Origin: Adiantum capillus-veneris
Lineage: Eukaryota > Streptophyta > Polypodiopsida > Polypodiales > Pteridaceae
Length of the DNA: 64,000 bases
Direction: 5' to 3'
Assembly: GCA_014529385.2 (NCBI GenBank)
Contig: CM043959.1
Location: forward strand, 85,789,029-85,853,028
Position numbers and translations under genes: made by a program. Under the pieces are notes generated by a model. That model made no database searches and was not told the origin of the DNA. It was given only the letters and a program-made list of their open reading frames with translations. Positions 1 through 11,225 of the stretch are shown here, piece after piece; positions within the stretch are counted from its first letter, which is position 1, and every line of letters begins with the position of its first letter.

Positions 1-415
1 GATTCTTAACATCTAGTACATCTAGGAGAGGCTCCTCTAACAAGTTTTTTGCCCAAATAGGGAACCCCGCCTCTTTTGGGTCTATAGAACCTGAGGCAAT
101 TGTACATTTTGTAATGCACGGTGAGTTGCTCAATACCCAAGAAAGAGGCCAACACACAGCAAAGAAGATTTTGGACACACCCCATGAATGATGTAATTTC
201 TCTTCTTTCAAGTATTAATGAAATCCACCGAGCTACCTATTTATCTTGTGTTATACTGTGTATTTATGCTTCATAATATTATAAACGTGAGAAAGTATGG
301 ACTGACATTTGTAGAATTGTTCAAAATCTTCCTTGCAAAATTGAGCAAAGGAAGGATGTCGGGTGTGTTGGGAGAGGGGAGGGGTAGGATGCGTAAACAC
401 ATCAAATCTTGCTAT
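1..415. other. Intergenic, no gene seen
   Basis: AT-rich sequence with only short, compositionally random open frames. No domain, repeat or promoter was recognised. It leads directly into the foldback at 416. Confidence 0.5.
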
Positions 416-634
416 TTCCAGGTTGTGTTGGTCTCCTAAGGAGTAGAGGAGAAGGTTTTGGATTGAAATAGTAGTGGCCACAAGGGCACGCAGGTAAGCC
501 AAATAAGGGTTTGTACACCTTTGTGGTCACCCATATTCCAACCTTGTTTGATTGATCTGCGTGCCCTTGTGGCCACTACTATTTCAATCCAAAACCTTCT
601 TCTCTACCCCTTGGGAGACCAACACAGCATGGAA
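416..634. repeat. Foldback inverted repeat, two 78-bp arms
   Basis: Positions 416-493 and 557-634 are reverse complements. The inner ~48 bp differ at about one position and the outer ~30 bp at a few more. The spacer is about 63 bp. A transcript would form a long hairpin. The structure could be a small foldback transposon or a hairpin source of small RNAs. No target-site duplication was identified. Confidence 0.75.
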
Positions 635-876
635 ATAATCCCACCTCCTAACCATAAGACAACAATCACAAACTTGCACAAGACGATAAGATTGGATCTT
701 TAAACATTCAGAAGCTAAACAACTCAAAAATTTTACATTGAAGAGACAAAATTTGATTCTATTACAATAATCATTCGGGGTACAAAAGAGAGAGAGATTT
801 GATTGGATTGCAAGACTACAAGAGTTGGGAGGTAAATACAAAAAGATATTATGCACTTTGCCTTATATTCAAAGTC

Positions 877-1199
877 TCACCTCAAACGGCATGCAAGGTT
901 CATATGGGGTGTATTGTCACTCTTTGTACTACACAAAGATTGGTATCCTCAAGCAAATAGATGATGTGTGCCTCAACAGCTTCTTGAATGGCCTCTAGCA
1001 ACATTGTTTGCATTCGATATTGATTGTCAGAACTTTGAAGAGTTTCCTTGACTACTCGAGCAAAGGAGGCTCGATGAATGAGCAACTCTATAGTCTCTAA
1101 TAGTGTTGTATTTATGTAAATTCCCTTGCAACCTTGCGATGATTCTAGGATTATTGAGGGGGGTTGAGAGGGACTTGCATATTGCGTGGTGGGCTGCAC
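877..1199 (-). pseudogene. Histone H3-like fold fragment (degenerate)
   Basis: A 99-codon minus-strand frame matches the histone H3 core fold. It has ELLI at the end of the alpha-N region, then ASFARVVKE (alpha-1), then AIQEAVEAHIIYLLEDTNLC (alpha-2), then RVTI (loop 2). Loop 1 between VKE and RMQ has the canonical H3 length, without the insertion usual in plant CENH3. Two residues are missing between LC and RVTI. The frame stops at 900-902, but one frame over the next codons read NLACRLR and then stop, which resembles the alpha-3 LARR block, so a frameshift is likely. No H3 tail (ARTKQ) is visible upstream. Known: H3 proteins form the nucleosome core. Inference: a diverged H3 or CENH3-like pseudogene, or a single exon of one. 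Confidence 0.6.
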
Positions 1200-1442
1200 T
1201 TCGGATTTGTGAAGAACTAAAATTTTTTGTAGTTTAGATGCTTCCGTGCCTTCACAAGCTCCTCCTCCTCAAGCCTTCTCTCTTCCTCCTTATCTTGCTT
1301 TGTGGGTGCTCTAGAGCTCCCATCCCAAAGGGAAATTTCGTGCCCTCCAGTGGCCCTCAATGTCTATATGCTAGTTTTGCATGCTGTCATGGTAGCTTTG
1401 TATTTGTCTCAATGTTTATGTGCATCATTGATGGTGGCTCTT

Positions 1443-1445
<3 letters not shown>

Positions 1446-1503
<58 letters not shown>

Positions 1504-1510
1504 GAGAGAG
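1446..1510. repeat. (GA)n microsatellite
   Basis: About 65 bp of GA dinucleotides with a short GAGC interruption near 1493-1503. Serine/leucine or arginine/glutamate open frames read across it are artefacts of composition. Confidence 0.95.
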
Positions 1511-1754
1511 CACAGAAATAGAACCCCAAAGTGTGTAGAATACACACATGAGATGATGTATATATAGAGGAGACTTGGGTGCTATATATAGAGAAGCCAT
1601 ATATTGAGTAGCTTCGCATATGAGCTCAACAACCCCGCTCAAATAAGGGTCCCTAATTGTGGATGAAAAAACCCTTGGGGGATCAAAGAAAAAACCCACA
1701 GCTTTATATACACCCACCATTATATTATAAAAATCATTGAATGTACAAATGTTC

Positions 1755-1857
1755 ATGAGGAGCTACATCACTCCTTTTACAATGAATATTTTATGAGGAG
1801 CTACATCACTCCTTTTATAGTGAATGTTTTATGAGGAGTTACATTACTCCTATCCTA
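1755..1857. repeat. 38-bp tandem repeat, about 2.7 copies
   Basis: The unit beginning ATGAGGAGCTACATCACTCC starts at 1755, 1793 and 1831, a strict 38-bp period. The third copy has substitutions. It lies in non-coding DNA with no gene context. Confidence 0.85.
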
Positions 1858-2269
1858 TCAAATACAATAATGAATACAAAGGTTCAATAAAGAGGTTTAA
1901 AGGCTATTGATTAGCTCGTAATCAGAAGTGTCTTCGTGAATCTGTTGTGTAGCTTGTCATCAATATGACATCACCAAACATGTCTTCATATATAAATCTT
2001 TTATTGTCACCAAGTTTGTCTTCATGAAATCAATTCTTTGATCAATCCTACATAGATCATGGACTCAAAAAACATAGTCATGAAAATTATTAGCATCGTT
2101 TGAAAAATTACATTCACAATGCCATAAGAGATGGTTCGCGACGCCACTTTTTTGACGACATATATACACACGATAACATATAAGTATTAACGTAAAGTAC
2201 AAGATGCGTGATTACGTGATGCAAATGACATGTGTATATACTACATAAAACGACATTTTATCAACGTAG
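1858..2269. other. Non-coding stretch, nothing recognised
   Basis: AT-rich sequence with no open frame, tandem structure or RNA gene that I can support. Confidence 0.4.
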
Positions 2270-2830
2270 TGATATCAATGACTATCATCAAATTATTAAC
2301 AAAATATTATCATTGTATCAATAAAAATGAATAAATCATCATGGTATCAACGAAAATCATTATAGAATAATCATTGTGTCAGCGAAACAACGTCAGGGTA
2401 TCACCAAGAATAACCATGGTATCAACGAAACAACATCATGATATCGCCGAAAATAATCATTGTACCAATGAAACATCATCATGGTATCATCGAAAATAAT
2501 CATTGTACCAACGAAACATCATGATATCACCGAGAATAACCATGGTATCAATAAAACAACATCATGATATCACCGAGAATAACCATGGTATCAACGAAAC
2601 AATATCATGGTATCACTGAGAATAACCATGGTATCAACGAAACAATATCATGGTATCAACGAGAATAACCATGGTGTTAAATATCATCATGACATCACCG
2701 AGAATAACCATCGTATCAACGAAATATCATCATGGTATCAACGAAAATCACCATGACCAAAGAAAGTACTAACAAAACATCATCATGGTACTATGAAAAT
2801 CACTATGGTATCAACAGGAGATTATCAATA
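2270..2830. repeat. Degenerate minisatellite, 43-bp unit of two ~21-bp halves
   Basis: Motifs of the type CATGGTATCAACGAAAC alternate with CATGGTATCACCGAGAATAA. At 2581 and 2624 the AACCATGGTATCAACGAAAC half recurs 43 bp apart, with the related half between, so the array has a two-tier structure. Unit boundaries blur toward both ends. The 65-codon plus-strand frame over its right edge is repeat-derived. Confidence 0.75.
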
Positions 2831-3044
2831 AAACGGTGTAAACTATATTTCTACAAGAATAATTATACGAGAATCAATGAACGAGTATATCATATAACAA
2901 AAGATCATGTACCAACAGTAGCTCGATAGAATTTGGATGATCATCAACGGCTCACTTTAATCGGAACGATATGTAACTGGCTTCTGCAGCAAAGTTACGT
3001 CAGTAACAAATATATGATTGATGAAGACAAAATATAATTGAGAA

Positions 3045-3772
3045 GTTTTCAATTATGAGAAAAATCAAAAGCAAAAAGTAAAATTTGCTTAGAGAAACTT
3101 TCTTTTGCAAAGTTATACACCACATCGATTCCGATGGCTCAAGCGAATAGTTTCTGCAAAATCATTTGCAATGAGCAGAAAAATAAAAAAACCAAAAACA
3201 AAAGTTTCTTTTTAGGCATGTATGCAGTCCGCCAACGATAACTAAAAATCAGTGCAGAATTTGAAAAAAACTTTCTTCTGCAAAGTTGTAGACCATATCG
3301 ATTCCAGTGTCTCCGCAGGTTGTTTTTGCAAAATCGTTTTCAATTAGGAGAAAAATCAAAAAACAAAAACGAAAGTTGCTTTTCAGGCATGTACGCAGTC
3401 TGCCAACGATAACTCAAAATCAGTGAAGAATTTGAAAAAACTTTCATCTGCAAAGTTGTAGACCACATCAATTCCGGTGCATCCCATGAATAGTTTCTGC
3501 AATATCGTTTTCAATCAAGAGAAAAATCCCAAACATAAAACGAAAGTTGCTTTTCAGGTATGTACGGAGTCTGTGAACGATAACTCAAAATCGGTGTAGA
3601 ATCTGAAAAAACTTCCTTTTGCAAAGTTTTAGACCACATTGATTCCAGTGCTTCGCACGGGTAGTTTTTGCAAAATTGTTTTCAATTATTAGAAAATCAA
3701 AAACAAAAAGTGAAAGTTGCTTTTCAGGTATGTACGCAGTCCGCGAACAATAACTCAAAATTGGTGTACAAT
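3045..3772. repeat. ~171-bp tandem array, about 4.3 monomers
   Basis: The landmark TACGCAGTCTGCCAACGATA recurs in diverged form at 3221, 3392, 3563 and 3733, spacings of 171, 171 and 170 bp. Each monomer also carries CAAAGTTGTAGACCACATC and an A-rich segment near TCAAAAACAAAA. Monomers are roughly 80-90% alike by eye. The length is in the nucleosomal range typical of plant satellites, but only about four copies are present here. Confidence 0.85.
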
Positions 3773-4014
3773 TGTATTGGCGAGTGGATGCTCCTTGGCA
3801 ATTTTTTTTGTGCATGCCATGGGGTGTGGTGGGAGCATAAAAAAGTGAATATCAAGTGAACCTTATATCTATAAGGACCTACTAGTTTACAAGGACGCTT
3901 TCACACTACAAGATTTTTCAATGGGATTTTGTTTTTAAAATGCGCTTCCCGTGCCCAAAATTTAATCATTCTCTGTCTCTATAGACATGGAGTTATTTGC
4001 ATCGAGTCCACCGC
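3773..4014. other. Short spacer; CACTACAAGA motif at 3904
   Basis: There is no gene. At 3904-3913 the sequence reads CACTACAAGA, the consensus start of CACTA terminal inverted repeats. Gypsy A begins at 4015 directly after CCGC. Confidence 0.4.
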
Positions 4015-5193
4015 TGTCGTACCGTGGCACGTACATAGTGTGAAATAAAAACATTCACCTCACTCGACACTTCTTGATGTATGCAAATAAAAGAAATCAT
4101 GTATATATTGTGATATATGTTAAAGCGTCTACTACGGTCATTATCATGTACATACTATCCGGGGAGTCGTGGCCTTGGATGTGGCGCATTTGCATGCTTT
4201 TTTACTTGATAAGATGCTTAATTTGGTTTGACAATGTACATAGTCCAAGTGTTTCATGGTGGCACACTTATCTCGCCTATAAAGACTAATGCGGAAAAAA
4301 ACTGCCAAAAATAGCAGCTAAGAGACATCGTTGCATAATTGCATAGAAAGTAACCCAAAATGGTATATTGATGAAAAATGATGCATATCTGTGCTTTTTA
4401 TGCTTATGCGAGTGATCCCATAAATTTAGGGGTTTTTCTAACTCTGTTTGGGATGTTTCGCATAAAAAAATGAACTGAAAATGACCTAATTTAGGTCCAA
4501 AGTGAAAAAATGGCCCAAAAATTGACACATCAGCTCATATTGATGTGGGGAAGAGAGAGGGTTGCTTTTTATAGAAAAAAACCTGCAATTTATCACTGCT
4601 GTGTAATAGCTTCCATGGTTGCCCAATCTATGTGTGTTGCAATCCCGCCTCTTCGCAATCTTGTATCTGAGCTTGTAAGGGAGTGAATTAGGGTTTTTCC
4701 TTATCAAAATGGTGTGTGGGCTTCACTTTAGAAGCTCATAAATCTTTGAAAAATCAGAAAATTGTCATCGTCAAGGTGGAAGCTCGAGCATTCCTTTCAA
4801 TTGTTTGATGCTAGGACTATGAAATTGGGGGCGAGGCTACGTGATACCATGAGAGAGGTTTGGGTTTTGATTGTGAATTGTGCCTGTATGAGAATCGAGG
4901 TTTCATGGCTGAAACATTAGTGTTTTTCAATGGTCGTTTTAAGTGAAATTGAATGAGATTTGGTGATCCTCTCATCATAATCTCGACTACGAGAACAACC
5001 AGACTCCAAGCACGATGGGAAAGAGGGTTTGTGACTTTGCTGTCAGAAACGCTCTTAGATTTTTTCTCACCCTTATAAAGATAGTTGGTGATTCTCCACA
5101 AACTCTTTCTCACAAAGTGTTTGTGACTCTCATCACGAACTCTCACAGCCAGAGGTTCTGCAGCTTCCCAGCTAGACCACACACATTCCGACA
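4015..5193 (+). repeat. 5' LTR of gypsy A
   Basis: It starts TGTCGTACCGTGGCACGTACATAG and ends ...CCGACA, giving TG...CA ends. A TATA-like CTATAAAGA lies at about 4277. The end was fixed by alignment with element B and by the point where the 5' and 3' copies diverge. Downstream, TTTGGTGAACCTGACGTG is the presumptive primer-binding site, but I could not assign its tRNA. Confidence 0.8.
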
Positions 5194-5276
5194 TCTTTGG
5201 TGAACCTGACGTGAAGCTGGTGGGGTGGGGGCTCAAATACTTGTTTTGAAAGGTTTAATTACAAATAATTCAATCT

Positions 5277-6300
5277 ATGGATCAGCGAGAGCAACAAGGC
5301 ATGTGTTTTGATCCTAGGCAGAATGAAAATGTTTCAAGCATTCGCCATGTTTATGCAACAATAGGTTGCAGAAAGAAGGGAGATGTCAACAACCAAAGCT
5401 CTTCAAGCTATTGTGAACAAAATGGACCCATTTGAAGGGAAAGATTTCACAAAGTTTCTTCGTGGTTATGTAAAGGAGATGGAGTTACAACGGGTTCCAT
5501 AGATGGACATGATTCGTAGTTTTGAGCTTGTTGCATGTGGTCCCTGAGATTAGAGACCATGTAAGGGGAATCAGGGAGGAGCATGGAGAAGGTTGGGAGC
5601 AATTCAAATTAGCCATAAAGGAGGAATACTTCATGGAGGAATCTAAAAGGGTTACAAAAAGGACCTTGGAATGGGTTGCAAAGCCAAAAGGACTTTCCAT
5701 CACCGAACTATTGAGAGAGTTTGAGCGGCTCTATGCTCAACTGTCAGGAACAGAGCGGGCTACTTTGGATAGTGAAAAGACTGAATTTTTCCTTCAAGCT
5801 GCAGGTCATGAGCTCAAAGAAAATCTAGAGCTACTCCTTGAAGACAAGAATACAAAACAGGACTAAAGGCTGAGTGGAAAGAGGTTGAAGACGCAGTCTC
5901 ATTGCTTGCTAAGAGGCAACATCGTAGGGACAAGATGGTGGTGAATGGTACTACCTCTCCTCCTAGCACGTTAGAGATTCCACCAAAGCCTACTGTTGTG
6001 AGTCCAAAAGGTGATAATTCAATGCTTGATGAGCTTGTTAAGGGCATGCGAGAAATGAAGTTAAAGCTAATAAAGCTTGAAGAGAACGGACAACCTGCTA
6101 CATGACAAAAATCCCAAAGCAAAGAAGAATTTGTGCATAGATGCATATGGTGGGATGGCACAGACCATGGCAAAAGGGATTGTGATAGCTTTAGTGAATC
6201 CTTCAAAAGTGATCTTGTGGTTTTTAAGGATGATAATATCCATCTGCCGGAGATAGGTATTCCATTAGGAACTAACTTTGGAAAAGGAGGCATGCGGAAG
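5277..6300 (+). pseudogene. gag: gag of gypsy A, broken
   Basis: The start at 5277 (MDQREQQGMCF) matches the gag start of element B. Capsid-like sequence (5522-5866, with EFERLYAQL and LELLLEDK) and the segment MLDELVKGMREMKLKL at about 6021 follow. At least two frameshifts and a stop interrupt it. The zinc knuckle of element B is reduced here to a frameshifted trace near 6135-6185 (RCIWWDGTDHGKRDC; the second cysteine is lost). Gag would form the cytoplasmic particle that packages the RNA. Confidence 0.75.
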
Positions 6301-7618
6301 TAAGTGGAGGATATGGCGACTAGTCATGCTATTTCTGTAGTGGAGGCTACTACCTATGGGGCAAAGATAGAGATAATTCCAAAGAAAGTGTTAAAGTATA
6401 CTCCACATGATTTTGAGGAGGTTGATAGCTTGTGGCCATATGCAGTAGCCTTAGTCGAAAAAGGGAAGGTAACTAAATAGGTATTACATGAAGCTGGTGA
6501 TTGCATACGCCATATAACAGGCTGGGATGACCCTGTGGACTCTTTATCAGTGCATGACTATCTTGCAAAATGCTATAACAATGAAGCAATTGTGGAAGAG
6601 AAGCGCAGGCGTGAGAATGAAGATGTAGGTCCTTCTACTTCAAAGAGGGTTACAAGAGCTGGTGGAAGAAAGTATCCATGACCTTATGAGGCTCCACCAC
6701 ATGTGCCTCCTCCTCTTGAGATTCCTATGGAGGAGGCATCTACAAGGAAGAAGAAAGAGCAAGGAAAAGCTAAAGCAAAGGGCCCTGCATTCAAACTACA
6801 ATTTGACATTGGAGGAAAGGATTTTAAATAGCAAAGTTGAGTTTACCTTGGGTGAGGTTCTTGGCATTTCTAAACGCGAGGTACATGAAGAAATCTTAGA
6901 TATCATAAAAAGAAAGAGGCAAACTCTGACTGAGTCTATTCCTTCACAATCTGAGGGTGACGGGGAGTCACTTAAGACACATAGAATACATGTCCAAGAG
7001 AGTGATTGTGATGAAAATGTTGTAGGATGCTACCAGTCTTCTCAAAGAGATGCACATGCTAGATTTGCAGATGATGATGATGATGATGAAGCCTCCTATA
7101 AAAGCCACTCCTCCAAAAGTCATTGGGCAAGAGCTACAATAGAAACCTTAGTCAAGCTGGGTGATCTTGAGGAGCCATATGTTGCATTGATATATCATGG
7201 CTCTGAGATCAATCTTATGTCCAAGAGTCTTTACATGAAGGGTAAGTGTCCGATAGACATAGACCATGGGTGGATACTTAGAGCTCGAAATAACTCATCA
7301 GGAGAGCTGTATGGGGTTTGTCCAAATGTGAAAGTGATGATTGGTAATGTGAAGGATGAGCAAAATTTCTTTGTGCAGGAGATGTCTACCTACCTCCTCT
7401 TATCCTTGGGTAGCCATACATCACAATCGTTCGCATGGAAACAAAGGTCTTGGAAGATGGTTCTGCTTATGCTAGGGTAAAGAGCAGAGATGGGAAGCGA
7501 GCTGTGCAATTTTTGAGTGTGTGTGTGAATCACGAGAGGAACTGCAATAGTCTTTGTGAGTATCCTCTACCATAAGCGAACAAAGAGTTCAAAGAGTATA
7601 GGGAGACAAAGGGTTTTG
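6301..7618 (+). pseudogene. gag-protease linker and aspartic protease, gypsy A
   Basis: The longest frame (6662-7480) holds the linker LEERILNSKVEFTLGEVLGI and the protease core ALIYHGSEINLMS. In element B the same site reads LIDHGSEIN, so the catalytic Asp is Tyr here and the enzyme would be dead. A stop at about 6478 and a frameshift near 6660 separate the upstream part. The region ends at the slippery heptamer 7611-7617. Confidence 0.75.
7611..7617 (+). promoter_or_regulatory. Putative -1 frameshift heptamer GGGTTTT (A)
   Basis: Read in the protease frame (AAG GGT TTT GGC) this is G_GGT_TTT, the canonical X_XXY_YYZ phase. The matching -1 frame continues with WPCTIVKWDCNG, which aligns with LPSTIVKQDCSG at the start of the pol frame in element B. 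The heptamer is retained although flanking coding sequence has diverged. Confidence 0.6.
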
Positions 7619-9180
7619 GCCATGTACCATTGTGAAGTGGGATTGCAATGGTACAAAAGGAAAAGATTCTCGCCTGACCCAAAGCGAGAATAAGCTTTTT
7701 CTACTGGTTTCCAAGGATTAACAGAGCATGGGTCAGTATGTTTTATAAATCTTGAGGATATGAAAAGAAGTGCGTGACGATATGTATATAGTGTAGAGAA
7801 ATACATGAAAGAAAATGGTTTCATAGAGGATAGTGAACACATTTTAGGTTTCTTTGAACAAGTTTCTCATGTAGATACTATGCTTGAGCTTGAAGCTATA
7901 ATGGATTCTAACATGCAAGATGGAACCTACATTGTGGAAGTATGCTCTATGGAAATGTATGATGTGATTGAGGCTTTTGAAGATAAAAAAGATATCAATG
8001 CTAATGAAGGACCGGAAGTGCATGTGGAGACCAAGTACAAAACGGTGCCAAAGAAAGTGAGACTAGTGCTTACCTTTACCATAAGATTGCTGGAAAAAGC
8101 TAGAGCAAGCTTTTTTGCAGCCAAGTCTCAGGGATCCAAAAAGAACTGGACACAAGTTCACAATGGAGTCCCTAAAAGAGATAAAAGTTGGTTGTGAAGA
8201 GTTTTTAACAGAACAAGAGAAGAAGAGTTTTAAAGAAATTCTTTCAAGACATGGTAAGTCTTTTGCTTTCCAGCCACATGAGATAGGGCGTGTTGATCCT
8301 AATCTTGTTGCACCTATGGTGATCTTCACTATCCCTCATGTACTATGGAACCTACGCCCAATTCCGGTTTCGAAAGCACATATGCCAAAGTTAATAGGAC
8401 TACTCAATGAAAAGATTAGAATGGGTATCTTGGAGCCTTCTTGTGCGCCATATTCAAACAGGTGGTTCACTGTGCCTAAGAAGAATGGAGCTTTGCGTTT
8501 CATACAAGATACGCAACCTATAAACAAGGTTACTATCAGGAATGTGGGTACAAGAACTATAGTGGATGAATTTACAGAGGTGTTTGCAGGAAGGTCAATT
8601 TACTCAATGGGAGATCCTATTCATGGTACGATCAATTTCAGCTAGATGTTGAGAGTAGAGATCCGACGACTATGAAAACACCTTTGGGACTGGTAAGGAT
8701 GTGTACCTTAACTCAAGGAGCAACAAATTTAGCTGCACATATGGTGAATGGGATGAACAAGGTTCTGCGTGACTTCATACCTCAAATCAAAATGGCATTT
8801 CTTGATGATGTGCCCATCAAAGGATGTGAGGACAAAGATAAAGATGAATGTATGGATTCAAGAAGTGCCGTAAGTTTGTTGCAGACCATATCGAAGATTG
8901 TGAGAAGATTTTGTCAAAGCTGGAAGAAGTTAATCTTACCCTGTCAGGGCAAAAATCTGTATTTGGTGCTAATGAAGTGTTGATTGTGGGGCATATGTGT
9001 GGTCTTTATGGTAGAAGGCCTTGTCCAAAAAAGATGGATGCAATCAAAAACATGAAAGAAACATGTACAACTATAACTGAAGTTCGAAGATTTCTTGGTG
9101 CTTGCGTCTTCTATCTTATTTGGATACCACATTATGCACATGTAGCAGATCCCCTTTATAGGTTGTTGAGAAAGAATTAG
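7619..9180 (+). pseudogene. pol: Reverse transcriptase of gypsy A, broken
   Basis: Pieces at 7805-8197, 8115-8645, 8672-8983 and 8848-9180 carry successive RT blocks: FTIPHVLWNLRPIPV, RWFTVPKKNGALRFIQD, TPLGLVRMCTLTQGATN and the catalytic box FLDDVPIKG at about 8799. The first catalytic motif is interrupted near 8620-8645 by a frameshift (GDPIHGT where B has GDLYSGYDQF). Overlapping frames show single-base indels. It was once the enzyme copying element RNA into DNA. Confidence 0.85.
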
Positions 9181-9862
9181 AAGTTTCGATGGGAAGAAGA
9201 CCACACAAAATCCATGATAAAGCTAAAGAAGCTACTTCTTTCATCGCCAAACTTGAGGAAGGTAGACTATGCATGTGAGAGGCCTGTCATTGTGACAGTG
9301 GACACGAGTCCTACATGGATAGGATGGGCAGTATGGCAAGATGATGATAAAGGAAAAAGGTATGTGGTGAGATTTGGAGCCAAGATTCTGAGTTCTCGCC
9401 AACGTGATTATGCACAAGTAAAAAGGGAACTATGGGGGGTGGTAACAACATTGAGGTGTGACAAGGAGTACTTGATAGGGGTACCAGTGGTTGTGAAAAC
9501 TAATTGTTTGCCTCTTCTTGGAATGATCACAAACTGATTGTTTGCCTCTTCTTGGAATGATCACAAACCGTTCGACTCCTGATATTGCAATGCTGCGATG
9601 GATAGAGTACATAAAGTCCTTGAATCTTGAGTTCAAGAATATTGCAGGTAAAGACAATCCAATGGCAGATATGCTATCTAGGGCAAGGTATGAAGATGAA
9701 CATGACATGATTACTGAGGGAGATGATGTAGGTGAAAAGTTTTACACTATTGATCATGCAAAGAGTAGTCATGCATGTTTTGTGTCTTCACTTGAGTCCT
9801 TTTCAGAGGAACTATATGAGGATGAATGGCTCTTGATAGGTCGCTATGTAAGTACTCTGTAG
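9181..9862 (+). pseudogene. RNase H of gypsy A, broken by a 34-bp duplication
   Basis: Frame 9214-9537 contains VTVDTSPTWIGWAVWQDD and RYVVRFGAKILSSRQRDYAQVKREL, the RNase H core, including the region around the first catalytic Asp. A 34-bp tandem duplication at 9503-9570 (ATTGTTTGCCTCTTCTTGG, twice) shifts the frame. Frame 9542-9862 resumes with RWIEYIKSLNLEFKNIAGKDN and ADMLSRARYEDE. Confidence 0.8.
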
Positions 9863-11170
9863 AAGCAGGATGATTGGACTGAGTAAGAATTTAAGAGGAT
9901 AAGAAAAAAAGCATATGGATTTTTCTTGAGGGATGGCTACTTATGGAAGCATCCTAAACAAAGAGATGGAACGCCATTGCGCGTAGTATGCGATAAGGTT
10001 ACTCAACAACAAATCATCAAGGAGTTCCATGAAATTTTATGGGCAAAAATTGCTAAGGTAAAAGAAAGGTATTGGTGGAAAGGGATGTATAAGGATGTGG
10101 TTGAGTTTGTGGAGTCTTGTGTGACATGCCAAATGTATTCAAATGTACGGCATCGTGATGGACTACATCCTACTTATCCATTAGCCATGCATTAAAAATG
10201 GGTTGTGGACTTGGTTATAATGCCTTTGGGACTTTGGCAAATGAGGTATTTGGTGCTTGCAAGAGAACATTTGTCTAATCAAGTTGAAGGGCGTGCATTG
10301 AGGACAAAAAGTACACAAGCTGTATGTAAATTTCTTCTTGAAGATGTGATCTGTCGCTATGGGTGTGTGGGAAATATAACTGCAAATATGGGAGAATTGG
10401 ATGATGATGACGGAAGGGAATTCTTCTCTAGAATGGGCATCAAACTAGCTTTAACTTGTGCTTATAACCAAGAGGGAAATGGCAAAAGTGAAAGAGGGCA
10501 TCCTCCAATAATCAAAGATTTAGCTAAGTCTTGTGAAGGTAAGCTTGGAGAGTGGCCAAGGTTACTACCATTTGCATTGTGGGCTGACCGTACAACAAAT
10601 AGTTCAGTCACTGGCTATATGCCTGTTGAATTAATGTATGGTGAAAAACTTGTGATGCCAATTGAAGATGTAGTTCTTACATGGAATGTATTGCCATGGG
10701 AAGATGTAATGAGTAGAGAAGACCTTCTTGCATTATGCATACGGAAATTGGAAAGAAGGCCTGAAGACATTGAGCTGGCAAAAGATCGACTAAAGAATGC
10801 AAGGTTGAAAAACAAAGACAGATTTGACAAGATGCATAGGCTCAGACCAAAAGACACTGAAGAAGGTGATTGGGTGTTGGTGTACAATGGTATCCTTGAA
10901 AAACAGCACTCTACAATAAGGAAGCTTGCAAAGAGATGGTTTGGTCCTTATGTTGTCAAACATGTGCATGGAAATGTAACTTACACCTTGCGTGAACTGG
11001 ATGGGACAAAATTGAAAATCCAATTGCAGGAAAAAGAATTAAAGTACTCAAAAGAAGAGGAGATGATGATCCATTTGATGCACAATCAAGTGAAGAGGAT
11101 GATGAAGCCAACTATATGCAAACTGAGGATGAAAGTGAGAATATGGTGTCTGACCATGAGTTTTAATGCT
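9863..11170 (+). pseudogene. Integrase of gypsy A, broken
   Basis: The zinc-binding part (9926-10195) keeps YWWKGMYKDV and CVTCQ but has lost about seven residues that hold the second His in element B. The core (10205 on) keeps VVDLV..MPLG and GNGKSERGH (last Glu), but the second catalytic Asp is Asn (ITANMGEL), so the protein would be inactive. The C-terminal part keeps RKLAKRWFGPYVVKHVHGN. No chromodomain is visible. Confidence 0.8.
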
Positions 11171-11225
11171 CTACAAATGTTGTTGTGGCACATACCGATG
11201 GAGGTGCAGGTTCAGAGGGGGTGGA

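Noticed and set aside
1238-1447. Signal-peptide-like plus-strand frame (LLLLKPSLFLLILLCGCS)
   Set aside because: It comes from a CTT/CTC-rich tract; no promoter, family or continuation is seen.
1409-1619. Ser/Leu- and Arg/Glu-rich open frames over GA tracts (also at 14481, 36479, 53663-54377, 57991)
   Set aside because: Products of dinucleotide repeats read in any frame. Only the flanking non-repeat part at 36490 and 57991 looks like real protein.
3045-3772. CRISPR-like regular array
   Set aside because: The whole ~171-bp monomer is repeated, with no short repeat plus unique spacers, in a eukaryotic context.
5194-5230. Primer-binding site of gypsy A (and B at 45745)
   Set aside because: TGGTGAACCTGACGTG and TTGTGAACCCGACGCG are in the right place, but I could not match them to a specific tRNA 3' end, so no tRNA is named.
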